A DNA stretch of 64,000 nucleotides from Pyrrhosoma nymphula (lineage: Eukaryota; Arthropoda; Insecta; Odonata; Coenagrionidae): the NCBI GenBank assembly GCA_963573305.1, contig OY754329.1:147013266-147077265 (forward strand), read 5' to 3'. The position numbers and the translations under genes were made by a program. The notes beneath the pieces are model-generated. The model saw only the letters and a list, made by a program, of their open reading frames with translations. It made no database searches and was not told the origin of the DNA. Shown one piece after another: positions 9,091 to 20,400 of the stretch (the first letter of the stretch is position 1; each line of letters opens with the position of its first letter).

Positions 9091-12000
9091 ACTTCAACGT
9101 GGAGAGGGGGAGGTCCTTTCCTCAGTCCTCTTGACTTTGAGTTAGTGAGGGGTCGTTGATTTCACCTGCCCACAGGCTTCCGGATTAAGCAATTGGACGG
9201 CGGGAAAAGGATTCGGCCGCTGTAGCTAAGTGGAATTGCAAACCGTAAGCATGAAGTTGAGCTTTACAGTACCGGAAACTAAAAGCCCACAAACCACAGC
9301 TATTTTTTCCCGTTGACCCATCGACCTTGCGAGTTTAAGAGGTGGCAGCATGACAAAATTTTGAGTACTGAGAGTTATTTTTCTCCAAATGCTTGTAAAC
9401 AACCCCAAAGGTCTTCTGAGACACACGTTATCGCTAAAAATGATATGAGCAGACAATTATCCCAAGACGCTCGTGAAGACCTCAGGAGAGAGACAAACTC
9501 TTAGAGTTATCAGGTATCTATAATAGAAATACTCGGCAATATCGGACCTTGAAATTGACGTGCATGAGACGTCACAGTAACCATAATATCGCGATTTTTG
9601 AGGTTGTACCGTCAAAATTCTGACCCTAGTCCCTCCTGAAAAGGGCATCTAAGCCTCACCCGTACCAATAAAACAATTATTTATCATTAATTCCTACACA
9701 TAAAAAAGTTTCTCGAGTAAATCCGTGATATTGCTCACCTCTAAAAAAATGGTGCTAAGCAAAACCTTACTTTTGAATTACGTCCTCGCTCCTAAAATTA
9801 AATGCGTACAAGTATTCATTAAATTGTTTTGTACATAAAAACTTCACGTTTTCCACCTCCAAAATTGGAGCATCGTAAGGTTAGGAAAATATCACGTTTT
9901 GCAAACTTCATCATGGGCATACGGAAACGGTGAGAGTAGGTCAAGGAAAGATGAAAAGTTTTTAGCTAAGAGAATTTCTGCGACTGAAATATATAGAGAT
10001 CCCTTCCTGCTCAGTGCACCATGAAACAAGACGACTCCAAGCGGATTCCTGCACAAGCCAAGAAAGCGTTGATCCTGAGGCAAGACTCCGCTTCCGAGCT
10101 TCAGTTCCGCGAAGTTCACCATTCTCAAATGCAAACTAAGTATAAATAACGCCGATGGAACGCCGAGCACAAAAGAGGCATTAGTATTGAAGAACTTCAC
10201 TTTGCGAAATATCAGTTCATATTGTTAACTTTTTCTGACGAATTCCAGCTTTAACGATTTCATAAGCTTAAGATATCACCAATTGTTTAATTAAATTCAA
10301 AAAGCTTTCCTTCAATGAGGAAGTTTTATGCATATCTTTTTAAGGGATAAAGTACACTTTTATGCAATCCCGACTTAATATTAGGAAATCACATGTATCA
10401 ACTTAAGCAGCGTAAGAGTCACTCGTACATGTCCACGAATGAATACTCGCATAAGTACGCGCTACAAAAAAGGACGAGATTAAATAGGGATTAGTACTTT
10501 GCTAGAAAGGATTGATATCAATAATCCTCTCTTCATCACTGCTTGTTTTACCTCAGCTGGAGCTCAGATATTATGTTAAAGTATGGCTAAAATTCAAATT
10601 TAAACGAAGCACAGTAGTGGTATCATCTGAACAAAATATCGTTAAGCCGGCTCAGAAACGGCACAGTGCCTTTTAAATAGACAATTCAGAGAACTGGATA
10701 GCGCTGCAAGGAACTGTTTAGTTTACACCCTAAACAAATGGCGTTGAAATTATGTATGAAAAACTAGCTCCGAAAACGAGGAAGATATGGAATAAAATAT
10801 TTTAACTAGGCTTAAAATAACAATAAAAATTAATTCTCAAATGCACCTAAATAGTTCCCTTCTCGCAAAGTCACATCGCAAGGTCACATCGCAAAGAACA
10901 ATAACAAATTTCTTATGTATGACAAGTCTCTCTAAACCATTCTTCTCTTCAGGAATCATAATTGGATTAAATCTATTATTTTAGAGTGAGAGCAACTTCC
11001 TACCATGAAAAAAGCTTCTTTGAATTTGATGTTTTGTGGTGATTAATGAATCAATGATTGAATATCTAGCTGTCAAATACAAATAAAGGGGTGTTCCTTA
11101 AGCAAAAAAAATGTGAGCTAGGGTAAATATATTTTTATTTAAAGTGCAAATTATAGATACATTGGTATCCAGGGTGTGAGTTTACATTTTCGGCAAGAAA
11201 GGTATGGTGGACACATTATTTCAAGTCATTTTTACTTTTATCTTTCTTACATGTACAAATTATTACGAAATATTGAACCCTACTCGGTAAATATCTCCTT
11301 CCACGATTCAATATTCAAAATCTCTCTTCTCGGACATTTATAACCCTGGAAAAAATAGATTGTCGTACAAATGTCAAAGAACGCCCTTTTCGAGGATTGC
11401 AGGATATCTTACACTCTATTTACGAAATGGTATACAAAATATCCCGTTTGTAAGTTTGCTAGACCTCGTGTATAGTTAACGTAAATTAGAATACCATATT
11501 GATTTGTCCGTTCTATATGTTTAAGAACATATTTTCATTCTGAGACTATATATTTCTAATTCCACACCATTAACATAGACTACTGACTTTAGCCTAGTAA
11601 TTTATCGGTCGTTAACAACTGTATCCATTAGCATTTTTCTTCTCACAAGAGAACTTAGAAGGAAGTAGTTAAAAATTACTTTATTGTATTGTTAGGGTAG
11701 GTGTTAAGCTGGCATCCATTAGTATTTTACATAAAAGTGTCCGTTTCATATATCTGAGGACTTACTTTGTTCTGTGATTACATTTTGCTACGTCAACACC
11801 ATCGACATAATTTAAGTAATTAAACCTGATTAATTAGTACTATTATAAATATTAATGTAAGTATCCAGTAAAAATATCCTTTACGTAAGAAAACGTCGAA
11901 GTACGGGCTTCGAAAATTATTTCGTAAACAATAGTCGTTATAAAAAGGACAATGACCTTCCTCCCTTACGTATACCAACTGAATCCTTCACATACGCTCT

Positions 12001-13005
12001 CTAACACTGAACCGTGTTCACAGACACAGGGATTGATTTGTTAGGATTATTGCTACAAAAATGGCGAGAGGGGGCTCGAAGAGAACTTGGAGAGGGAAAG
12101 AGAGAAACGTGCAGAGGCATGAAGAGCAAAGAGATGATCGCTGCTCGGCTGCGGTCAAACAATTTAGACGGCTTCTTCCTCATACCGCCTCCTCTCACTC
12201 AGTCGAGACCCACGCTCACAAGAAGTACGCGTCGCAATACGTTTCATTCTATTTTTTTCTGTCTAGTTATTGGATTTGAAATATCTCTGGGAAGGAATAA
12301 GTTTCACTGCGCCCTGAGTATGAGCGGCACCGCTTGTATTGCATAGAGACCTATAACGAACACACAGCTCTTTTTTGCTTTAAAAGGTGCAGTGATTAAG
12401 AATAAGTTTATTACATTTACAATTAACATGACTGCCAACCAATCAGATTTGACAATGAAATTTCGAGAACATGACGATGTGAGGAAACATGTGGACGCTA
12501 AGTTTCCAGGAGTAATGACCACGCAGATATCGTGCAAAACATTACATGAGTTCCCAGGTACATAACAGTTATAGTGGTAACACGCCATCTGCTTCTGAAG
12601 CATACACTACAGTGATGGATAAGAGGAAGACGTCTTTAAAAGCAGGATCCATAAAACTTGATTTATACACGTCGTCTTTCTATCATAAATCGACGTTATG
12701 CTAAAATGAAACACTCATAAATGGTAAAACATTATCAGGTGCCAAATACTCTTTGCAATGAAGCTATGCGAGCTAATGGTAACCCAAAATCCATAGCAAA
12801 ACCTGTGTTCGAGTTCAATCTATTAAGTCCGTGAAAATTACTTCAGTGTGGAATGAACACATGTTAAATTCAAGCTCGAAAGTGACGCACATATATTAAA
12901 AGTTGGCCAACTTTAGTATAATGCAATTAAATACAAGTATTTCAAGTACAATATACTTTCCTAAGTATCATTTATATGTTAACATTATTCGATTTCCCTG
13001 CATTT
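9090..13005. other. AT-rich intergenic DNA, no gene seen
   Basis: About 3.9 kb without a supportable gene. Short frames such as 9892-10200 (-) and 12014-12346 (+) have no recognisable domain. A small tandem CACATCGCAAgG-type duplication sits at about 10866-10896. Confidence 0.4.
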
Positions 13006-13008
13006 AAC

Positions 13009-13234
13009 CAAAGCAATTGGAAAGTATACCTTAGTTATTCCACATTTATTTATTAAAATAATACGACCTAGGTTTCGAAGAAGCTCGTCATCATCAGGTG
13101 ATGACGAGCTTCGTCGAAACCTAGGTAATATTATTTTAATAAATCTATGAGGAATAGCTAAGTTATACTTTTTATTTACAATGTTAAGCAAATTCCACCA
13201 AGTCACGCCCAAGACAACGGAGCAAAGCAATTGG
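13009..13234 (+). mobile_element. Short fold-back Penelope-like copy with 12-bp target-site duplication
   Basis: CAAAGCAATTGG is repeated exactly at 13009-13020 and 13223-13234, so the element is 13021-13222 (202 bp). Inside, arms of about 68 bp (13024-13091 and 13097-13168) form an imperfect palindrome around the hammerhead core. The + arm reads TGATGACGAG, CTTCGTCGAAACCTAGG. The - arm reads CTGATGATGACGAG and ends in GAAACCTAGGTCG. Beyond the right arm lies a one-sided extension ending near ATTCCACCAAGTCACGCC, which marks the sense strand as +. One-sided extensions and inverted terminal repeats are known features of Penelope elements. The family assignment rests on the motif and on similarity of layout to 41908-43037. 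Confidence 0.8.
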
Positions 13235-13940
13235 GTTGAGAATAAGGTATAAGGAAGTCGGTGAAAGAAAGAACAAGAAGAGAGAGAAACAAAGCAAAGG
13301 TTTATCGAAGCCTGGTTTTTAAGAGGATCATAGAATACGGTCGCGCACGCGTCTACGCCAGTGTGCAAGAAAGTGATGGCACAAAATAAAACCTCAGGAA
13401 TAAATTTTTTCGTGATTGCAGATAAAAAAGATTTTCTCAAACGAGAGAAGATGCAAGCCAACAGAATCTGTCACACAAGGCCTAAAATGTGGGAAGCCTT
13501 TAAAGGGGTCCGAGAAAATAAATGTCAATTTCTCGAGAGTCACGATCCGGAAAATATGAAGATTAAGGAGGTTCCACTGCAAACATGCGAGTCAAAATAA
13601 ATATTGAGTTCCAACATTTCATTCATTCTGCTAAAAAAATAGCATGTTGAATAAAAGTAAAACTATGATACATAATATGCAGATTAATCACGAATATATT
13701 TTAAGCTTGGACCCTTTACAGCTATAGGAGCCAATTATATGCAATTACTACTAAATGAACAATTGTGACCAAAAGTTATACGGTATTTAATTAATTAATC
13801 AAAAGATGAGATGGGCAGATGCTTAAATTTTGTCCAAAAATTCCCCAGGAAAAAAATTTATTTTGTAATCGTAGTTTTGTCATTTATATTTCGTAAAATA
13901 TACTGCTTTACCCATTCTTTCACCCATTTTTGCATTTAAA
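13235..13940. other. Spacer between two PLE copies, no gene seen
   Basis: A + frame at 13361-13600 is open for 79 codons but has no recognisable domain. Otherwise AT-rich. Confidence 0.4.
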
Positions 13941-13943
13941 ATC

Positions 13944-14151
13944 ATGTAATTTGAATTAAAGAATATTAGTAATTTTCCACAATATAAACCGCAAATTTCA
14001 TGCAACCGGTTTCGATGCACTGCATCATCATCAGGTCACGCATCGAAACCGGTCGCATTAAAGTTTATATTGTGGAAAATTGCCAATATTATTTAATTAT
14101 GATATTCCACCAGATAAAGCCTGAAACAACTCTTTTTATATGTAATTTGAA
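13944..14151 (+). mobile_element. Short fold-back Penelope-like copy with 12-bp target-site duplication
   Basis: ATGTAATTTGAA is exact at 13944-13955 and 14140-14151, giving an element of 184 bp (13956-14139). Arms of about 65 bp meet near 14036. The - strand arm holds a fuller hammerhead motif: CTGATGATGATGC, AGT, GCATCGAAACCGG. The + arm starts only at the second strand of stem II (ACGCATCGAAACCGGTCGC). The + side carries the extension with ATTCCACCAGATAAAGCC, so the sense strand is +. AACCGGTT/CGGTC replaces the CCTAGGTC of the 13-kb and 42-kb copies, so this is a different subfamily. Confidence 0.8.
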
Positions 14152-14159
14152 GTTCAATT

Positions 14160-16860
14160 CACGAAAACAGCGTGAAAAGATGTAATTATCTTGCTCTCAT
14201 CAACTTTTTTCAAATGTAAATTTTTTTCTATATGCAGCCAGAATATGAATAAAAAGAAATCATTTGGCGGTGGAACCGCCTTTATGCTCAAGGGTTCAAC
14301 GAAAGGTTAAAGGAAAACACTTGCGGGATGACAGCGAGCACGTGGATCGAAGGGAGGAGGGAGTTTTAAAAAAGAACAAAAGGCAATTAAAAAAGCAATT
14401 GCTTGTAAACAGGTGATTAGAACAGCATCAAAACTTATCCTTCGAGCACAATAAGGGCGAGATGCGGGAAGTGTCCATGGATCAGTGCTGAGAGGTGCGT
14501 AGGTAAGTAATTTACTTTTTCAAATTGAATGTAGCCACGTTTTAATTGTTGTAATGATTTCAATTTGGTTCCACGGTGGGTGAGAATTTGGCATGGAAAA
14601 GAGAAGTACATATACATTCATATTTATTACTCCTGTTAACTATTGCTGCTGCATTATATAATTTTTAACTGGATCACAGAGAAGGGAAGCCTCAGGGTTA
14701 GAAGTAAGACTCGGGTTCCATGTGTTTTTTTATTTATCTCGCTAAATATCTTCTTCACACAAAGATTACCTACTACATTCGTCAATATGTAACGCATTAC
14801 TGTTTTCATATCATGGAATATTTTTTTATTTTCTTTGAGTCTTTTGAAAAATATATAATTAAGTGACTTTCCCCAAGGGTGGTCAATGCTTGGGCACATT
14901 CTCACGCGGGTTTACTAATTTGAGAAGATAAGTGCCATTTTCCCTTCACCTAAACTAACTCATCTCTTATATGAATCAGCTTATGTTTTTTCTATGCCAA
15001 CCATCACAATCTATCCCTAAAACCTGGAAAGGTTTGAGGAGTACAATGTCCTATACATATAATTTCTTGAAATTACGTTATGGGAGCCTTCAAAATAGAA
15101 CTACAAGAAAATACAATTTATTCTCGTAATAAGAATTGTTTTAATACTAATGACAAGCAACTTGTAATATAAAATATCAGAAAGGCACAGTCTGAGGTCC
15201 AATGTACCAATTAAGATACCTATTTGATAACCTGGCAGGAGAATGGTCAGAGGAGAATATAGGGTAAGTTTTTTTTTAATCCGCAACTGTAGAGAAACTG
15301 TAGTCCACCACTTAAGCCTTCCGATTTGTTACGAAAAGAGTGAGTTCGCAATGGCAAACCGTAAGAGCTACAATAAAAAAGAATTTTTGAAAACTTTTAC
15401 CCTCGGGAATGAGTGTGGCAAAATAATTATTAGACAGTAGCAGACGTTGAATATTGATGTACACCAAAGAGAGTGAAATTCGCGATGAAAAATCATTTGT
15501 GCAATCGGAATGTTTGAACATAGATTTCGGACACGTACATTTCCTTCTACGTATTTGTATCCTTAAATCGGCTGTACCCGACAATCTGCATCGGTACCTA
15601 GATGCGCTTGTTCACAATACTTGATCAATACAACTTCCTCATTTAGCATACCTAGAAAAAGTAGTAAACAAAAACTGCTCATTGGATGCACCAAATAAAT
15701 ACATACATACATTCAGACAGCGATTTGGGAAGATCATCCACCATTCAAAGGACACTTACCTGTAAAACAAGAGAAATAATTATTAATATAAACTCTATCT
15801 ACGTTTATTTGGATAATAAATCACATACTTCTTTGTGAAATTCATTTCTAAAAAATATTTTTCACTTTCTGCAATAAAATAGCCAACGGAGAAGAATCCA
15901 TATTGGAATAATTAACCTCTGCCAAATTCTGAGTGTTAAATAATAAAATCTTGCGTGAAATACTATTAGTAATAGGTAGGTACATGTCATTGAAAAATGT
16001 AAAGGGTAAAATGGAATTCCTTCGTAATACTATAATATTCTCAAAAGTATATTCTAATTAGATAAATGCTATACATAATTTATACTTTTAAATAGTAGAA
16101 AACAATACATAAGTAGAACTGGTAAAATTATGATTGCATAGAAGGATAGCTCAACGATATGCTTTAATTATATAGGCTTCCATTTAATGGACACAATTCA
16201 GATAAATTCCTCAGTTGACCCTTAAAAAGGACAAGCATTCATCAATCCACCAAAACTTTGGGAAACGTGAAATAATTACGGGAATTGGCAGACAGGAGTT
16301 CAATTATGATTTTTTTGTAAAACGTTTATAAAAATATTATGCCTTGTATCTTGCATAGGAAATTCTTTGAGAACTGGAATGGTTTTCATATTTTTAGAAA
16401 AAAACGAGCTTTTACAAGTTGTCTAAATACTTTTTTTTTCTCATGCTTAGTGATATGAAAAAACAACTATTAAACTTAAGCTATAAACACCACAGTAAAA
16501 AGGTAAGTGATGGCAACATTTTCTAACAATTTTTGTAACACTTTAACCCAGCAACAATTCAAACCCGACTACCACAATTCTTTCGGTGAGACAATGTGAC
16601 CAAAAGCCATTATAGCCGGTAAAAAAGACACCGAAGTCAAAATTGACGAAAAAAGTTCAGTAGGTATATACCACAATAAATATAGATGAAATATACAAAT
16701 CCCATGGCTTACCTTTAACACCATTTGTGTTCCATAACAAGTTAGTTTAAAATAAATATTGACGAATTTCATTTCTTCATTTAATTTGAGTTTAAGCAAA
16801 ATAGCATAAATTACAAAGAAATAGAAAATATTTATGCTTGAGAAAACATAACTGCAACCA
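14160..16860. other. AT-rich intergenic DNA, no gene seen
   Basis: Nothing supportable. A short ACAT microsatellite lies near 15700. GCGGTGGAACCGC near 14266 is a small hairpin of no clear role. Confidence 0.4.
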
Positions 16861-16863
16861 GCG

Positions 16864-17105
16864 AACACCTACGCTTTGGATAAAAAATACAGTTTCCGGC
16901 GTAATTCGGTGGAAATCTTTTATGTTAAACATAATGAATTCACAAGTCTATTTCCACACTGTTTAATCAGCCGACCATGGTTTCGGCACGTAGTGCCATT
17001 TTCAAGATGGACTTGAAAATGGCACTACGTGCCGAAACCATGGTCGGTTGATTAAACAGTGTGGAAATAGACTTGTGAATTCATTATGTTTAACACCTAC
17101 GCTTT
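16864..17105 (-). mobile_element. Near-perfect 83-bp fold-back Penelope-like copy with 14-bp target-site duplication
   Basis: AACACCTACGCTTT is exact at 16864-16877 and 17092-17105; the element is 16878-17091. Arms 16924-17006 and 17012-17094 are reverse complements with one mismatch over 83 bp and a 5-base loop. The outer 3 bases of the right arm overlap the duplication by chance. Each arm contains GGCAC, TACGTGCC, GAAACCATGGTCGG, a hammerhead-like stem II, GAAAC and palindromic stem III. CTTGAAAATG stands where CUGAUGAUG is expected. The extra 46 bp on the left, read on -, includes TTTCCACCGAATTACGCC, so the sense strand is -. The near-identity of the arms suggests a recent insertion. Confidence 0.8.
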
Positions 17106-17109
17106 CCCA

Positions 17110-19350
17110 AAAATATACACCTCAAATCGGAAACACCAAATATTTTTCTCCCAAAATCGTTAATGGTTTCACGGAATAAACTATAAACTCTCTATCTTAT
17201 TAGCTTACGACAATGAAAGTTCATTACATTAAGAGCGAATAATGTATTCCAAATATTAGCCTTGTATAACGAAGGAAAGCTATATTTAATTAATGGTAAT
17301 ATTCCGCTGTAAACATGCATACATTGACCATTCTTAAAGCCAAATGCATCTGGACTCGTTTGAAATCTTTAATTTAAATTTTTAAAATTTATTCACACTA
17401 TGGTTAAATTCTTCTTCAGTTTATTTCAAATTAATCGACATGCAGCTTCAATTGGCTTCTGTTTTGTTGCATAGTGAAAATAGTGACTTAAATACCGAAA
17501 AAATGAGATTTCCTGTCAACGGGCACAGTTTTTTAGATTATTTTGAGCTGAAAAATGTAGCTGATTATCCAAAGCTTCAAAATTTGCATTCGAAACAATT
17601 CGAATAAGGAACAGAGCCTTCATAATTTTATTGGTGTTCCAGCAGTGAAATTTTTGCAATATTACGTTGCCTCCTCCCACTTAGTTAGTTGTTTGTGATA
17701 GTTTCCTCCGTAAAGTGCAGGAGGCTGATCTCAAAGCTGTGAAAATGTATGCTCACTCAGCCAATGCTTTTAGAAGAATAAAACACCTAAGCCGTTCCAA
17801 AAAAATAAAGCTCATACATTGCAAACTGGATGATCAAAGGAAAGGGACCAAAACGCCACGAAACCGAGCCAACGCTCCTAGCACTAGAGGATGGAGACGC
17901 CGCCTAGTATCTCTCCGCCCTTCCGGCCCGATCGGTACCTTATCCTCACCACTCGGAAAGGCCTAACCTCAGCGACTACAGACTGCCGATTATAGACATC
18001 GAAATGCTGCCAAATTCAATTTGGGGATGAGGCCTGTGTGGGACCGAGGGAGAGTTTTGCCCGGAGAGAACCAAAAGGGAAAAGTTTTAACTCCTGCCGC
18101 CAACCAAAACTACGGCTGCCGGACTCAAAGAAGGGGTTTAGGTTACCGCCAAACCCGTTTCCCCGTAATTAAGGCGGCCGGCTGGATTTGACGGGTCCAA
18201 GTGTTTATTTTTTTGCGGCCGAAAGGCTTCTGCTTCCGCCTCTTCCAGGGTCCAGCTGGTCCTATTAAGGGATGGCAGACGTAGTAAGAGCGACCCACCC
18301 CTCTTCCCCACGGTCAACTCCAAAGGGATTTAGGACGCCAACTTCTAAGATGACGTATATTTTGGAAAACTCTTGCACCTTCACCGCCTGCTGTTTACTC
18401 TGGCTCACCAACCTTTCCACAAGACGTTACATCATGCGCTGATCACCAATGGAACTATTTCCATAACAGGGAAAACTTGTGATGTTTGAATGGTACTTTT
18501 TTCGCTAAATCAATCACGAAAAATAACATTTAATCCTAGTCTATATCCAACTCATTTAACTAACACCAGCTATAAATGTGATACCTTAAAATTTTCAAGC
18601 TAACTTAACTTATGAACTCCAAAATTTAATCTGAGAATAAACTATTTATCAAAGAAAATTGAAACATCTCGATAACTTGAAGCTACGACAAACAAGGTGG
18701 ATAACGACTTAAAACTTGTGACCTTCCTGCTCTCTCATGTTTTTCTTAATTACATGAGGTTATTACTTTTTACTTCATAGAATTTTGTTTTTAATTATAG
18801 TATTTATTACTTTATAGAAATAATCGAGCCAATTATAAAATAACATTTTGGATATAACCAATTAAAATTGAAATTTTATTTAATCCCTTAAAGTTAACCG
18901 TTTTATCTATTTAAGTAATACGCCGTGATATGTTCGTAAATCGCTACATTATATATGAACCATTAATAGAGACTTAAGTCAAGGAGTTTAGTAGCAGAGG
19001 CTAATTTACCAGTAGTGCAAGGGAGGAATTATACGCTGATAGTGCGCCGACTGAGTAGAATACGTTTCCTATTCCAATTTAAAAACATAAAAACACATTT
19101 CTGCAATTCAGCTTCTGAGAAATGTTGGTCGAAATTCTGATGTCATTACTCGAAAAAAAATCATTCAAGTTTCACCGCTGTGCTGTTTTTCTCTCGCAGA
19201 TGAAATATTCGGCAAATTACGACGATCGCTTGAATAACTCCCTCACATCCTTCACACCTGAGCAAGACCATTCCTCACGCTTTTCCTCCACCGCCCGAGT
19301 CATGCGCGCAGAAATTAGTTTAATTTATAGGGGTGGCGCCGTTTTTTACC
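17110..19350. other. Intergenic DNA with a GC-richer patch, no gene recognised
   Basis: About 17860-18330 is richer in G, C and CpG than its AT-rich surroundings. It contains open frames of about 60-80 codons on each strand (17715-17966 +, 18138-18323 -). Neither has a recognisable domain. It could be a decayed repeat or a regulatory segment; I cannot decide. Confidence 0.35.
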
Positions 19351-19359
19351 CGCCAGCCA

Positions 19360-19640
19360 TTTTTTCTCTCTCTCTCTCTTTTCCTACATCTCGCCCCAAA
19401 CTGCCCTCGGCACCTCTAAAGCCCCTTTTCACCCCTTTAGGACCTTTACTCCTACCCCTTTTCCCATTACACCCCCGCCGCCACATCCACCTCTCCCGCC
19501 ACCTCTTCAAACCCCTTTTGCCTACATTCCATCTTTTTTCCCCAGACTCGGGGCCCACAAAAGGAAATTCACATCATGGGACGTCTCGACAAACAAGCCC
19601 ACCCGCAGCTCTTTTTCCTCCCTTCCTTCCTTTCCCCTTC
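19360..19640. repeat. Polypyrimidine tract (+ strand)
   Basis: Starts with a (CT)n run near 19368-19382 and stays C/T-rich. It accounts for most of the 176-codon + frame (19122-19652), whose second half is low-complexity Pro/Leu/Ser and is not a supported gene. Confidence 0.55.
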
Positions 19641-19799
19641 TATGTGAGGTGAGGAGAAGAAAAGAGGACAAAGATTTATTCTAACTGATCGTTTTGGACC
19701 GGGTTACGCTGAGGAAGGACCAACCGGACTGAAACGTTCAGTAAGAACACTTATTTTCTCTTATCTTTTCTTCAGCTTCCAGTATGTTTTAATCTTATA

Positions 19800-20140
19800 T
19801 TTGTGGCTAAATGGCGAACATTTATTTGTGATATTTATGTTCAATACGGCATCACAGACGTGACAAGAAAAAACACGCACAAAGAAAACGAAACACACGT
19901 CAGTTTTTTTTTTAATTTTCGGCGGTGTAATCACCTTCTTCCGAACAAGAGAGGGTCACTCTGTGACAAACAAGTGATTCTCTCTTGTTCAGAAGAAGGC
20001 GGTTGTGCCGCCGAAAATAAAAATAAACTGACGTTTGAGTTTATTTTTCTTTGTGCATGTGTTTTTGCTTGTCACTGTGAAGCCATATTGAATATATATT
20101 CTCACCACGTGGGAATTTTCATCGATCTTATATATATACC
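19800..20140. mobile_element. Large imperfect fold-back (MITE-like) element
   Basis: Arms of about 150 bp run inward to meet near 19964. Paired landmarks include CAATACGGCATCACAG with the complement of its right partner near 20083, CACGTCAG/CTGACG, TTTTCGGCGG/CCGCCGAAAA, and GAACAAGAGAG/CTCTCTTGTTC. Similarity fades beyond about 19808 and 20130. No coding capacity and no clear target-site duplication. It could be a MITE or a fold-back retroelement copy. Confidence 0.65.
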
Positions 20141-20142
20141 AG

Positions 20143-20400
20143 CGAAAATACCCGTTGATTATCAACGGGAGAAAAAAAATTGAAAATAATGTAGTAGTGC
20201 TGTTCATACAAAAGGGAAATGATTTCGAGTAGAAAAACAAGTAAATCGCTTTTAAATTTATATAAAAAAGTTAAAAAATCGAAAAACGATTTATGGAACG
20301 CTGATAATGCATAGATGATGGTTTATAATTAAACAGAAACATAGTTGAAAGCGGAAGGTACCCGTTGAAATTCAATGGGTGTGAAAAACATTGAACTTAT
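20143..20400. repeat. Two copies of a small hairpin cassette
   Basis: TACCCGTTGAnnnTCAAnGGG occurs at 20150-20169 and 20360-20379, 210 bp apart. Each is a near-perfect palindrome preceded by GCGAAAA/GCGGAAG and followed by a GnGAAAAA run. The flanking similarity suggests homologous copies and not chance hairpins. Confidence 0.5.

Noticed and set aside
19122..19652. 176-codon + frame
   Set aside because: Second half is low-complexity from a C/T tract; first half has no domain.
19685..19740. Hammerhead-like CTGAGGAAGG, ACCAACCGGACTGAAACG
   Set aside because: Spacing is suggestive, but the stem II halves do not pair well and no terminal box or opposed copy was found.
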